A stretch of 64,000 nucleotides of DNA, taken from Plectosphaerella cucumerina. Lineage: Eukaryota > Ascomycota > Sordariomycetes > Glomerellales > Plectosphaerellaceae. This document shows positions 1-10,818 of the stretch, one piece after another. A program made the position numbers and the translations under genes. The stretch's first letter is position 1; every line of letters begins with the position of its first letter. The stretch spans positions 1,116,001-1,180,000 of the forward strand of contig JAGPXD010000005.1 of assembly GCA_020746995.1 (NCBI GenBank), written 5' to 3'. Under the pieces are notes generated by a model. That model had not been told where the DNA came from. It saw nothing but the letters and a program-made list of their open reading frames with translations, and ran no database searches.

Positions 1-756
1 CCATGACGCTGAGGATGCCGAGGACTAGGAAGATGTACATCCATGGTCGCAGGGCGGTGTTTGTGATGTGGCCGAGACCGTAGGACAGCAGGCTGGCAAT
101 GATGGAGAAGATGCCCTGGGTGCACGCCCACAGCATGGTGCGCATGACCTGCTCGCGGCGCGTGTAGAACATGCTTGTGTACATGACGAATCCCGGGGTG
201 ACCACCGATTCAGCCACACCTAGGAGGAATCGGATGGCCATGAGGCCGCCAAAGTTCTTGAGCCCGAGGTGTCTGGCACGCTGTCAGTTGCTTGTTCCTC
301 CCACCACGTGATGATCGGACTACCATACGCAATCATGAGACATCCCCAGGCCATGCAGGAAATGCTGAGGACCTTGACCGTGTTGTATCTCTGCAGGATG
401 TAATTGGCCGGGTACTGAGCGATGAGGTAGCCGAAGTAGAACATGGAACTGGCCCAGGAGTACTCTGTGCCCTTAAGACCGAGGTCCTCGCGAAACTCGA
501 AAAGGACGGCCCAGCCCATGGCGACTTTGTCGACGTAGTTGAGGCCATAGAGTCCGCACATAAGCGGAAGGAGGTACAGGTCCATCTTGCGGCGGACGGC
601 GTTGCTCTCCTCCTCGGAGAAAGTCTCGGCGTTGGCTTCGCCGAAGAGTTCGTAGCCCTCGTCGGCCACATGGCCTTTGAGATCGGGGTGGTCAGCGTCA
701 GCTTCGGCGTCGGGCCGGTTGGGGGCACGCTCCACGTCAGCGGCGGGGACTGCCAT
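1..756 (-). CDS. MFS permease, Dal5/allantoate-type (3' end outside window)
   Basis: Probable plasma-membrane uptake permease of the anion:cation symporter branch of the major facilitator superfamily (allantoate, nicotinate or pantothenate-type substrates). Exon 1 is 756..329 and exon 2 runs from 272 to the window edge, still open. The intron 328..273 (56 nt) has a GTATGG donor, a CTGAC branch-like site and a CAG acceptor, and joins MIA to HLGLKNFGG. Family marks seen: an acidic N-terminal tail, GLNYVDKVAMG in the first helix, FYFGYLIAQYPANY in the second, and GLMAIRFLLGVAES in the fourth. The start ATG at 756 was preferred to an in-frame ATG at 816 because the protein body begins there. It is transcribed away from the M20-type hydrolase at 1316. 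The exact substrate cannot be read from the sequence. Confidence 0.88.
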
Positions 757-1315
757 GGCTTCAATGTGAATGTTGGACGTCAAAGATGCGGGTAATTGTC
801 TGTGGGTGATGAGCACTGACGTTGTTCAGAGGGGAGAGGGATGACATCTCGTCTTATAGCACATGCCGAAGGAGCAACGTTGTCTTATCTCAACCACAAG
901 GTTGTCTCGCTGCTCAGTAGTCTGCAAATACCTGACAGCGACGAGACCGAGGGAGGATGAGATGCCTAACCAGGTCGATAAGCCAGGTCGGCCTGTTTAC
1001 TAAACACGACCGGCAAACTGATCAGAAGCCGGTCGCTTTCCAGTCGATAGGCATTTCGGCGAACTGCCGTCTTGTTATCTCTGCGCAATCCTTCGGGCCA
1101 TGGTGATCGGCATCTTGAGAGAGTCGCGTGGAGCCTTGCGGGTATCAACTGTGCCGTGTTTGCCGGGGTCCGCAACCGGAGTATTCATCACGGTCAGCCA
1201 CACAATGCCAAGTGGCTACTGACTCGACGAGATCAGAGATGAACAAATATCTGGATGGAGTTCCACGGCCCTCTTGTCGAGTTAATTAGCAAACATCGAA
1301 ATCGGAAACGCCAAA
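757..1315. promoter_or_regulatory. Divergent intergenic promoter region
   Basis: This gap separates the start codons of the divergent permease and M20-type hydrolase, so it must hold both promoters. A TATA-like TATAAGAC lies on the minus strand at 858..851, about 95 nt upstream of the permease ATG. No gene is visible. Confidence 0.5.
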
Positions 1316-2527
1316 ATGCAGCACTACGACATCGACAAGAAGTACTGCCTCGACGTGCTGTCACGTCTGGTCCAGATCAAGAGCTACTCCCAGACAGATG
1401 GGGAGCTCGAAATCACAGGATTCATGGCCGGCCTCCTGAAGGACATTGGCCTCGACTCGCAGATCCACAAGTTTGACGACGACAAGCGACAGAATGTCAT
1501 CGGAACATGGCACGGAACCCACCGTACCACGGACAGTAGCCTGTTGTTCAACGGCCACCTAGACACCAACCCCGTCTCCGAGGGCTGGACGGTCGACCCT
1601 TGGGAAGGAAAGGTGGATGACGAGTTCATCTACGGCATCGGCGTCAGCAACATGAAGTCGGGCTGTGCGGCCTACTTTTGTGCCGTCGAGATGCTGAATC
1701 GTCACGGGTGGTCGCCGCGGGGAGACGTGGTGCTCTCATATGTCGTGGGCGAGCTGCAGGGCGGCGTGGGCACTGTGGCTCTCATCGATCAGGGCCACAT
1801 CAGCAAAGATACCGCCAGCTCGTTCATCAACTGCGAGCCCTCGGACATCAAAGCGGTCACTATGCATGCGGAAGCCCTCACGTTTGAGATCACCCTCATC
1901 GGCGTCACGAGGCACATGTCCGCCAAGGAGGAAGCCTCCGACGCCATCCTGGCCGCCTGCCAGCTCATCCCGATCCTGGACGGCATGACTTTCAGTGGCG
2001 CCAAGAGCAAAGAGCACGAAAAGTGCAACAGGTGTTCCGTTGGCATCGTTCATGGCGCTCTCGGCAGGGAATTGGCGGAGTGGCGGCCGGCCCAGGTCGC
2101 CGATGTTTGCAAACTCGCCGGCAGCGGCCGCTATGCCCCAGGCCAGACCCAGGAAAGTGTCATGGGAGACATCCGACGGGTTATCGAGAGCGTTATCGGC
2201 AAGTTCCCCGGCATGACGTTTGAGCTCAAGCAGCGGCACGAGCCCACGATGCCGCCCTTTGAGGCCGACACCGGCTCCGCTGTTGTGCGGGCGCTGAACG
2301 AGGCATACGAGCGCGTCCGGGGCGAGGTTCAACCTACGGGGGTGCTGGCGCCGACATGTTTCTACGGGTCGGACGCGGGGCACCTCTACTCGCGCCTAGG
2401 CATGTCGGGTATCGTGTGTGGGCCAGGCGGCAAGTACAACACCCGGCCGGACGAGAAGGTGGATGTCGCCGACTATCTGGATTGTGTCAGGATGTTTATG
2501 CGGGTTATCATGGAGATCTGCGGCTAA
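1316..2527 (+). CDS. M20-fold amidohydrolase/deacylase (ArgE/DapE-like) with altered metal ligands
   Basis: Single-exon gene of 403 residues, the normal size for the acetylornithine deacetylase / succinyl-diaminopimelate desuccinylase family, which cleaves N-acyl amino acids or small peptides in the cytosol. Family marks: NGHLDTNP (His81, Asp83), then the dimerisation-domain region, then GPGG...PDEKV near the C-terminus. Several positions that bind the di-zinc centre in classical members look changed: the bridging Asp is Asn112 (GVSNMKSG), the second Glu of the usual EE pair is Leu147 (VVGELQGG), and the usual C-terminal His before the PDE segment is absent. The presumed general base Glu146 is kept. 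It may therefore be a divergent subfamily with another metal arrangement, or a pseudoenzyme. Its neighbours are a divergent permease and a co-oriented M28 peptidase. Fold assignment is strong; the substrate is unknown. Confidence 0.85.
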   Translation: MQHYDIDKKYCLDVLSRLVQIKSYSQTDGELEITGFMAGLLKDIGLDSQIHKFDDDKRQNVIGTWHGTHRTTDSSLLFNGHLDTNPVSEGWTVDPWEGKVDDEFIYGIGVSNMKSGCAAYFCAVEMLNRHGWSPRGDVVLSYVVGELQGGVGTVALIDQGHISKDTASSFINCEPSDIKAVTMHAEALTFEITLIGVTRHMSAKEEASDAILAACQLIPILDGMTFSGAKSKEHEKCNRCSVGIVHGALGRELAEWRPAQVADVCKLAGSGRYAPGQTQESVMGDIRRVIESVIGKFPGMTFELKQRHEPTMPPFEADTGSAVVRALNEAYERVRGEVQPTGVLAPTCFYGSDAGHLYSRLGMSGIVCGPGGKYNTRPDEKVDVADYLDCVRMFMRVIMEICG

Positions 2528-2799
2528 GGGCCGTTTAAGCCGTTAGCTGATGGGGCATGAGTCGAGGGCGGAGATGGTCAAATCCCAAAGCACCGGGTTG
2601 ACCCCCGGAGTTCCCCAGGCTGTGCTATGTGGTTACAAATTTCATGTGTCGTTATCTGCCATGGTGGATGACCAGTTACGGGCAATGAGGACTGATTTCA
2701 GTGGCTGACCTCTCTTATATGTCTTCAAGGGGTCCAGTTGCATGGGCGCACTCCGTGCCACGCCCTCAAGCCAGCCCATCTTGACCATCTCAAACCACA

Positions 2800-4988
2800 A
2801 TGAGTCCGACACAAGAAGAATCCGAGCAAGTCATGCTCCAGACTCCTACCGTCGACAGCCTCCGTCATTGGTCGAAGCTTTACAGCGGCGAGGCTCACTT
2901 AGCCGGAGATCTCGCCCATGCTGAGCGGATCCGGAACTTATGGCAATCCTACGGCATTCCGTCTGAGCTGGCAAGGTACGACGTGCTGCAAAACTTCCCC
3001 ATCTCTACCAGCTTGGAACTTCGGTCCAGCCCCTCGGGCAAGGTTCTGTTCAAAGCCAGTCTGGAGGAGGATGAGCTCCCTGAGGACCCGACGTCACTTC
3101 GGGCTCATGGCCTACCCGCCTTCCACGGTTTCTCGGCCAATGGCGACGTCGAGGCGCCACTTGTGTACGCCAACTTTGGCACGCCCGAGGACTTCGAGAC
3201 CCTCAGACGATTCGGAGCAGACGTCAAGGGAAAGATTGTCATCTGCAAGTACGCCAAGATCTTCCGCGGGCTCAAGATCAGGGCTGCACAGGAACACGGC
3301 GCCGTGGGCGTTATCCTCTACAACGACCCTCAAGAGGACGGCGAATACACGGCAATAAACGGCTACAAACACTACCCTTACGGTCCCGCAAGACATCCCA
3401 GCAGCATTCAGAGGGGCAGTGTCGACTACTTCTCAGTGGCGGTGGGCGATCCGACGACGCCTGGGTATCCAAGCATGCCGGGGGAGGACACCCTTCGGCG
3501 AGATCCGCACCACGCAATCCCAAAGATACCCTCAATTCCCATCTCATTCGCCGATGCAACGCCTCTACTGATGTCACTGAACGGAAAGGGTGCGGAGCCT
3601 GAAACAACAAGCAGACACACCGAAGGCTGGCGGGGTGAGATCGAGGGCGTCGACTACTGCACCGGCCCGAGTGAGGAGAACGTGTTCCTATCAAGCCAAG
3701 GTAAACGTCCTTTTGAAGTTCGGATGAATTGTTTTATTGACATGAGAATCAGGGGATTTCAGATATGCACCCATTTATAACGTTATAGGGACCATTGATG
3801 GAGTCACGGAGCAAGCCGTGGTTCTCGGCAACCACCACGACTCGTGGTGCTGTGGCGCCGTTGACCCCGTCTCCGGCTCAGCTGCCATGAACGACGTCGC
3901 TCGGGGCTTTGGAAGTCTCCTCGATCAAGGCTGGAAGCCATTCCGGAAGATGTGAGCACCTCTCCCGTCATATCTCGGCTCGACTATGCTGACACGTTTC
4001 AGCATCCTGGCATCGTGGGACAATGAGGAGTACGGCCTGGTTGGGTCAACCGAATGGGTCGAGGACAATGCCGAATGGCTGAGCAAAGACTGCGTTGCGT
4101 ACATCAATGTCGATGAGTCTACCAACGGCGGACGCTTCCTCGGCGCCCTCGGCAGCCCGCTTCTCGACGCCGTCCTGCGCGCGAGCGCGTCCGAGGTGCC
4201 GTCGCCCATATTTGACGGCAAAACCGTGTACGACGATTGGCTTTCCGACCTTCAACGTGCCGATGGCGGCTTGAAGGAGCCAAGCCTGGCCCTCATGGGT
4301 ACGGGAAGCGACTACACGGCGTTTTTCCACCATCTCGGCATTCCCTCGATCGACATGATTTTCAACCGCCAGGGCCAGGGCGTTTATCCCTACCACTCCA
4401 ATTATGATAGCTTCTACTGGCTTGAAAATTTCGGCGACGTTGGCTTCAAGAAACACAAGGCCATGGCACAGCTGTGGGGTTTGGTGGCCGTCAAGCTGGC
4501 TGGAGTGCGGGTCGTGCCATTTGCTGCTGCTGATTATGCGAGGACTTTGTCAACTTACTTTGCTTCTTTGAGTCGGGAGAACGAGGGACTCGAAACTCAA
4601 GGGTTTGAAGAGGTGCTGGCCCGGTTCACGGCTGCAGCTACAGCTCTGGATGAGCTGGCCGAAAAACCTCGGGCGACAGGGGCAGAGGTGGCGGCGCTGA
4701 ATCAAAAACTCATCGGTCTGGAGAGGGGTTTCCTTCTGGATCAAGGTTCAGGGCTTGAGGGGCGGCCATGGTACAGGCACGAGGTAAGTTGATTCTAATA
4801 TGCTCCATATAACATGCCGCGCTGATGACGATCAGATCTTTGCACCGGGGCTTTGGCTCGGCTATGATGGTGTGTTCTTGCCAACTGTACAGGAGGCGTT
4901 GGGGCAGAATGATCTTGACAAGGCGAACGCATGCCTAAGACAGGTCACACAAACTCTGTCAAAAGTGGTCGATGGTCTTGATCTCTAG
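2800..4988 (+). CDS. Glutamate carboxypeptidase II-like M28 peptidase
   Basis: Exons 2800..3700, 3753..3951, 4003..4783 and 4836..4988 join in frame. The introns are 52, 51 and 52 nt with canonical ends. The protein has a protease-associated (PA) domain around residues 110-260 (GKIVICKYAKI, AVGVILYNDP), then an M28 zinc-peptidase core, then a C-terminal helical dimerisation domain, as in transferrin-receptor/PSMA-type enzymes that release C-terminal Glu or Asp from acylated peptides. Zinc ligands and catalytic residues are visible: GNHHDSW, GAVDPVSGSA, WDNEEYGL, NVDEST and YHSNYDSFYW. Unlike most family members, no N-terminal membrane anchor or signal peptide precedes the PA region, so it may be cytosolic or an upstream exon may be missing. 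It follows the M20 gene on the same strand by 272 nt, which suggests a shared peptide or N-acyl-amino-acid catabolic role. Confidence 0.9.
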
Positions 4989-5330
4989 GTCAACCAACAG
5001 GATACTTTCCCGCCCTCTCTAGCCAGACGTACCGCCTCTCAAGACAGCCCCTTTTTAGGCGTAATAACAGATACGTACTGCGGTCCTCCTTGAGCGAGTT
5101 TGACTGGGACAAGATTACAAAGAAGTATCCCCAGCTGATGGATCCCACGAGCGCCGTGAGCAGGCAAGTTCGCACAGCTTGACCACACACTTTCGCCTTC
5201 CTGCTCATGCCCGGGCGCGGACGAGGCTTCAGCACATCAGCGACGTGAAGGGTCTCTGTTTTTGATCGGAGCGAGGACTTGGATCTGAAGGCCCTTGCGA
5301 GGGGGTATGTGGAGAAATCACATTTGAGAC
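4989..5330. other. Gene-free stretch with a solitary copy of a MITE terminal repeat
   Basis: Positions 5011-5051 hold a diverged copy of the terminal repeat of the element at 5331-5583, in the orientation of that element's right end. Between the two, short coding-like runs are visible on the plus strand (for example FDWDKITKKYPQL near 5097) but no complete gene; they may be a captured or dying gene fragment. Confidence 0.45.
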
Positions 5331-5583
5331 TGGGCCTGTCTAGAGAGGCAGTACGTCTTGCTATAGAGGCAGTAAAGCATGGGGTCTCAACTACTATCAC
5401 AATCTTCGTACCAAGTCAATCTGCAGTCGCAGTCATTCTGCTGCAGCAGTCAATCTGCAGCCGCAGTCAATCTACAGTCGCAGTCAATTTGCAAATACAG
5501 TTAATCCGCAGCCAACCTGCCGTTATAGTCTAGAGTCTTTACTGCCTCTCTAGCCAGACGTACTACCTCTCTTGACAGCCCCT
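5331..5583. mobile_element. MITE-like inverted-repeat element of about 250 bp
   Basis: The left end (about 5332-5375, starting GGGCCTGTCTAGAGAGG) and the right end (about 5538-5582, ending CTCTTGACAGCCCC) are imperfect inverted repeats of about 45 bp. The interior carries a degenerate minisatellite and no ORF. The structure fits a non-autonomous DNA transposon. No convincing target-site duplication could be identified, so the exact ends are uncertain. Confidence 0.6.
5413..5518. repeat. Degenerate minisatellite inside the MITE
   Basis: The motif GCAGTCAATCTGCAG and close variants repeat every 15-18 bp through this interval, with point differences between copies. Confidence 0.6.
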
Positions 5584-6492
5584 TGATACTCGTACTCGCA
5601 TTTACAACTACAACTCCTCAGCTTGGGGTTCCTGATTCTAGTCATAAGTTGAAGAATCTAATGTCATGAAGGGCGAGAATCAGTCATCTTATTATGCGCT
5701 AAGAAGGCTGAAGGAGTCGAACTCTCCGTCTGTCTGTAGTGACAACTACAGCTCGGGCTCCCCTCTCTCCGCGTAAGACGTTGCAGGCTCTCGTGTGGAA
5801 GCAAAAGTACATGCAGATCATTTCGGTACATAGGCCTTGGACTACTGAGCCTGGTTGTATTTCTGTTTATTCTAATTAACAGCGTTTCCATAGCAAAAAG
5901 GAGGGAAAGGGTTTACGGAAGGGATAGGGGAGGGACTTACCCCGTCCCCCTCTCCTCTATAACCGGCGAGTTTTACGTGTTTATATTTCCGCTCCTAGGT
6001 ACTTAGAAGGTAAAATCTAGGAAACTAGAATCGCGAAGGTAATAAGGGGGTTAAATAGACGGAGCGAGGGAGGGACGTTATAAACAGGGTGTTTAGTTAC
6101 CCGCCTCTCCTATCGAGGGCGCGGGCGTGGGGGCGGAGAAATACAGACTTCTCTATAACCCGGAAGTTAAGATTACCCTTACTAGCTTATCTATAGGAGA
6201 GCGGACGGGATCCCGAGTTTTCTAGTAGGTATAGTCGTATGTACTAGAAAAGGACACGGAGCGGGTTGAAGAGGTCTTGATTTCTCCCATCCAGAAGATG
6301 TCGACGCTTCTTGACTACCTATCTCGTGTATACGACCTATAACCTGCACGGCTAGTAGGACGCCGGTAACTAGTGGGTAATCCCGGGATGTCCTGAATGT
6401 CCGACGAGCCTAAGGCTAACAGTACTAGCCTCTACAAGCGCTACCATATGGGTGGCACAATCATCTGTGCTGTCAATCTCATTGAATTTTAA
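5584..6492. other. Degenerate gene-free sequence
   Basis: Rich in TA-containing words (ctctataacc, ctagtagg, ttactagc) and in stop codons in all frames, with no credible ORF. It may be a mutated repeat relic leading into the broken gene that follows, but no repeat family is recognised. Confidence 0.35.
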
Positions 6493-7459
6493 GACCCGCC
6501 CAAGGTCACCGTCGGAGACAAGATCTTGGACGTCCCCTGGCAGGTGGTGAAGGAGAATATCAACAGCGGGCAGCCCGCTGCCTTCTCCCTTGACACGCAC
6601 AGCGGCAAGTGGTTTGGCAACATCTGTACTCACGCCCTCAACCAATTCCCTGCTCAGCAACGGTGGGAAGGTCTCGACTGCGCGTCCGCATGGGATGATG
6701 CTATGAGGTACTGGGGAACCTGTCCCGGAGGCTAACACTGAACAGCCATCATGAGCGAGTCTTTCTTCGCCAACAATGTTTTCGAAAGCAAGAAGGAGAT
6801 TTGGGAAACGGCAACAATGGGAATCGTTGACATGGGCACGGGCATCGCCACAGATGCGTTGAAGATTGTCGGCCCCGCTGTCCCGGCCCCAATTACTGAG
6901 CACACACTGACATCCTATGAACAGAGAATGTCCGGAAAACGCGAAGAAGTTGCTTTCAACGACATCTATAACCAGATTATTGCCGCTTGGCAGGAACAGA
7001 CCGACAAGTTGATGACCCGGGTCTTCAGCGGGGACGAGAAGAGGAACGAGGCCTTCACTGCACTGATCAGGAGTGGTGCCATGGTGCATGGCAGTGAGAC
7101 AATCAAGCAGGACACGGATCAGAATGTCAGTGAGAACATAACCAACTGAGAGCGCGAGAGGGCCATTGAGAAGGCTTTCTACATCCCGAGCGTCAACGAG
7201 AGAATAATCATGCTGACCCGGATGCCGCAGAGCCCTCAACACCTTTTCGAAGGACAACAAGAATGTCATGGACCCCAGTTTGCTTGAAGAGGAGATGAAG
7301 CTTGAGGGACAGAACCTCGAGGACGCCGTCGGCAGCGAGATCGTGAATGTGAGGAGGAGGGGATTCATCCGCATCCCGGTCTGCAGCCCGGAAGAGGTCA
7401 AGACAAACCTCGTCAAGGGCCACCACAAGGACTGGTACAACTACCCATGCAATCCGTGA
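6493..7459 (+). pseudogene. Broken remnant of an unrecognised fungal gene
   Basis: Three blocks of coding-like sequence occur on the plus strand. Block 1 is 6493-6735 (starts DPPKVTVGDKILDVPW, contains ICTHALNQFPAQQRWEG), block 2 is about 6751-7149 and continues past a TGA at 7147, and block 3 is about 7218-7459 (contains VNVRRRGFIRIPVCSPEEV, ends YNYPCNP). They are separated by stops and frame changes. Candidate introns at the breaks would be only 38-39 nt and do not restore one frame. No start codon or intact upstream part is seen; the left edge adjoins degenerate sequence. The Cys-containing, Gly/Arg-rich C-terminus suggests a larger, perhaps secreted, protein. Function not recognised. Confidence 0.45.
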
Positions 7460-8106
7460 GCTGGGTGAGGTGGAGGGAGAGGTGGTTCCCAGGTCATGAC
7501 GAATGATTGGTCTCGCGGGTTCGTGTTGGGGATCTCGTCCATCCATGTTTGATGCAACTTAAGAGAATGCTGCCTACCTCACCTTATATACTGTACCTTT
7601 TCAACTCTCAAACTCCCACTCCGAATCCATCGTCAAATCAGGCTGTACAACCCCGTCAGCTGAACCCACGACCCGGTCGAGAGGGGGCTCATCCCCCGGT
7701 CAAAAGTCCTGCGGGTGGCCCCCAGCCCGTCGCGAACCCCTGCACACACCCGCAGTTCGGCCCCCAAACACGCCCACAGTAAGCCGTAGACCAGGGCATC
7801 AGGCTGCGCAGCCGCCCGAAGGATCCAAAGTGTGCCTGACCCAGTCGCGATGCCTGCATCTGATTAGCTGTGCGCAGGGCTGGACTGCACCGCAATGTCG
7901 AAATTACCAATCCCTGTGCCCTCCGCCACCCAGTGCTGCAGCTGCTATTCTCGGTTTGATTCTGGCCATGGCGCTCCTTCGCCTGGGTGTCCTCCCCTTC
8001 TCCCCTCTTCTTCCCCCCTGAGGCTATTGTGAGACATCTCCAACTCGAAAACATCGTCAACTCTTGGGCTTCGCCGTGTCTTGCCTGTGAGGCAAATCGC
8101 GACAAG
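7460..8106. other. Intergenic region upstream of the kelch gene
   Basis: No gene is visible. The last 200 bases are pyrimidine-rich, as is usual for leaders of filamentous-fungal genes. Confidence 0.4.
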
Positions 8107-10224
8107 ATGCTCGTTCGGCCTCTTACCAAGCCGGCCTCGTGCGCTGCTTGGTGCTTCTTGCTTTTTTCGACGTTCGCTCATGTCGCTCACGGCCTGGAGG
8201 AGCGCGATCCGCAGGTCACGCCTGGTCCTGTTGACAGCTTCCTCGAGAAGAGACAAGTTTTGACAGAGCAGGTGTCTGCTAGCGAGGGGTTCATTCAAGC
8301 ACCACCTGATTCCGTTCCCACGTCGCAGGCAATCGACCCAATCGAGCCTTCATCGTCAACTGTCGAGCTTGTGGAACCGACCAACGTCCCTCCAGTGGAC
8401 GAGTTCAAGCGTCGTGTCTACGCCAGAGGTGAGTTGTCTGCAGTAGCCCTCGCGACTCCAGCTGCTAACATTCGTCGTTATAGCCGCGGCGGTCGGTGAC
8501 TTTGTCTATCTTGACAGTGGAGAGGTGACGCAGAAAGGCACGGGAAAGGGCCTTGTCGCAGGTATGTGTTCTGCCTCGTCAAGCTTCCCTCCCCATCTAC
8601 TAACCATATTCGATGAACAACAGTCAACGGAACCCTTGCAATCGACCTCACGAAAAGCTGGAGCACCGAAGATGCGCAGATTGTCAACAATGAGTACGAC
8701 AGCAACGGAAAGCAAGTCCTGCTGATCGGGGCTCTCCTGGTCAACGAGTCGGAGGGGTCGTTCTACACCTGGGGAGGTCGCACAGCCGGGGCCCAGCCCA
8801 TCCGCGAACGTTCGGAGCTCTGGAAGTTTACGCCTAGCAGCGGAGGTCGGGGCGAGTGGACGGACGAGACGCCCAGTGGGAACGACTTCACTGACCGCCG
8901 GAGAGCGATGGACGTCGCTGCAGTCAGCACCCCCGATAAAGGGTTCGTATTTGGCGGCTTCAGCGACGAGTGGACGACCAAAGAGGCCATCGGCAGCATC
9001 AAGGGGTTCACGACGTTCGACTACAAGACGCTGAAATGGGAGCACCATGAGGAGGGCCCGTGGGCGACGGAGAGGGTCCTCATCGGCGGCAATGCCGTCT
9101 TCGCGCCCAACCTCGGTCCGAACGGGCTGATCGTCATCCTGGGCGGCATCAAGGATGTGGACGGCCTGGGAAAGACGTCGGGCGACTACGTGAGCTTTGG
9201 CGTCATCCACTTCCTGGACCCGGTTACCATGCAATGGTACTCACAGAACACGTCGGGCACGGAGCCGACAGGACGGAAGTCCTTCTGCGCGGGAGGCGCT
9301 GCAGTCGACGGGGGTGGTTTCGACATGTGAGTTCTGAGCTTTCCAGGCGACGCATGGGGAGGTTTGCTGACAACATCAGCTTTGTGTACGGCGGCCGCAG
9401 CGAGTCGGCGAACACCGAGTACAGCGACGTTTCCGTCCTGAGCCTCCCTGGCTTCCACTGGACCACGGTATACGGCACGCCGAGCACGGGGCGCAAGCGC
9501 CGTGACCACACGTGCGCCATCATCGGAGGCAGGCACCTGATGAGCTGGGGCGGGGTCCGGAGCACCGATTCGACGGAGAACAACAACGGCCTCGCGTGGT
9601 GGGATACCGTGGATGAGTTCAAGCAGGGCATCGGGCTGTTTGACATGACGACGCTTGAGTGGAAGACGCAGTACAGCCCTGATGCGGGCGCATATGAGCG
9701 GCATGAGACGATCAGCGAGTTCTACGCTGAAGGGTGAGTTGTCGTGGTACCGATGGGAGATATGTATGCTGACGATGGTGAATAGGGGCGGCGCATCGAC
9801 CATGGAGTGGTCGTCTGAGGACGTCAAGGCTCTGTTCGGCAACAGCACCGGCGGCAACAACGGCACCGACGGCAATTCCGAGGAACCCTCGTCCGGTGGA
9901 GGAGGAGCTCCCGTGGGCCCTATCGTGGGCGGCGTCGTCGGAGGTGTCGTCGTCGTCGCGGCGGTGGTCGCGATCTTCTGGTTCCTCCGGCGGCGAAAGC
10001 GGCGAAACGCAGAGCAGCCGGGGGTGTCCACCGCGCCGTACACGCCCGCGTCGCAGCCGCCAGCTGAGGTGGCGAACAATGAGTGGAAGAGTGGTGCGCA
10101 GGGATACTACGACTATCCTGTCAACGCGGGGACAGCGCCGGCGAGTGAGCTGCAGGGAGGGTACCCGGACTACGGGCATCAGCGCAGTGAGATGGATGGG
10201 ACGGGGGTGTATCAGGGGAGGTAG
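8107..10224 (+). CDS. Kelch-repeat single-pass membrane protein
   Basis: Exons 8107..8428, 8484..8561, 8624..9326, 9380..9733 and 9786..10224 give 631 residues. A signal peptide is predicted at residues 9-28 (hydrophobic AAWCFLLFSTFAHVAHG). The ectodomain has kelch-type beta-propeller blades with Gly-Gly pairs followed by spaced aromatic residues (FYTWGGR, FVFGGFSDEW, IVILGGIKD, FVYGGRSES, LMSWGGVRS). A Ser/Gly/Asn-rich linker follows, then one membrane helix at about 530-552 (GPIVGGVVGGVVVVAA...), a basic stop-transfer RRRKRR, and a Tyr/Gln/Gly-rich cytoplasmic tail. This layout is common in ascomycete cell-surface proteins of unknown ligand, some compared with polarity kelch proteins. A role at the wall or membrane is inferred. 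All introns have GT-AG ends. Confidence 0.85.
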
Positions 10225-10818
10225 TAGGGAAGGGAAGGGAGTTGGTCGAGGATGGGGAAGATGGTGGTTGAATGAAGAACATATGAGATGAGATGGGAAT
10301 TGACACGCATCATGACCAAACCGCATCCTCAAAAGCCCCATGGCGGTGATCCGTCGCTCCAGACCAACAAAGGACAGGACCCTTCATTCCCATTCCTCCA
10401 GGGAGGAACCCAGTCTCATTTCGAAAAACCAGAGCAGAATCTTTTTTTTCTTCACTTTTTTTCCGACCTGCCCCATCGACAAAATCCAGAGCGGAGCGCC
10501 ATCGCCCCCCGCCAGCCTATGAGACGCGCCGCATTCCAGGAAGCTACCCCTCACCTCCCAGGACGCAGCTTCCCGGACATGACGCTTGCGATGGCGGCAG
10601 GCGGTCACCACCCACACGGCAGAGCACTTGCCTCCTCTAATTGGGCAGCGGCGGGTTTACGTCATAAAATAGCTTTGAAGCTGAAGCACCTCACCTTTCG
10701 TTTGTCCTCCAGGCCCCCGACTTCACCTCGTCTCTCCAGCTTCGCCCAGTTTCAAGATCTTGCAAACAATCACTCCCTCATCAAGAACCACCCCCAGATT
10801 CACCCACCAACCGCAATC
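10225..10818. other. Intergenic region and pyrimidine-rich leader
   Basis: No gene is visible. A weak TATA-like cataaaata lies near 10662, and a CT-rich tract fills about 10690-10815 immediately before the next start codon. Confidence 0.4.

Noticed and set aside
6370..7440. 356-residue open frame on the minus strand
   Set aside because: It is antisense to the coding-like plus-strand blocks, has no family motif, and its length follows from the codon bias of those blocks.
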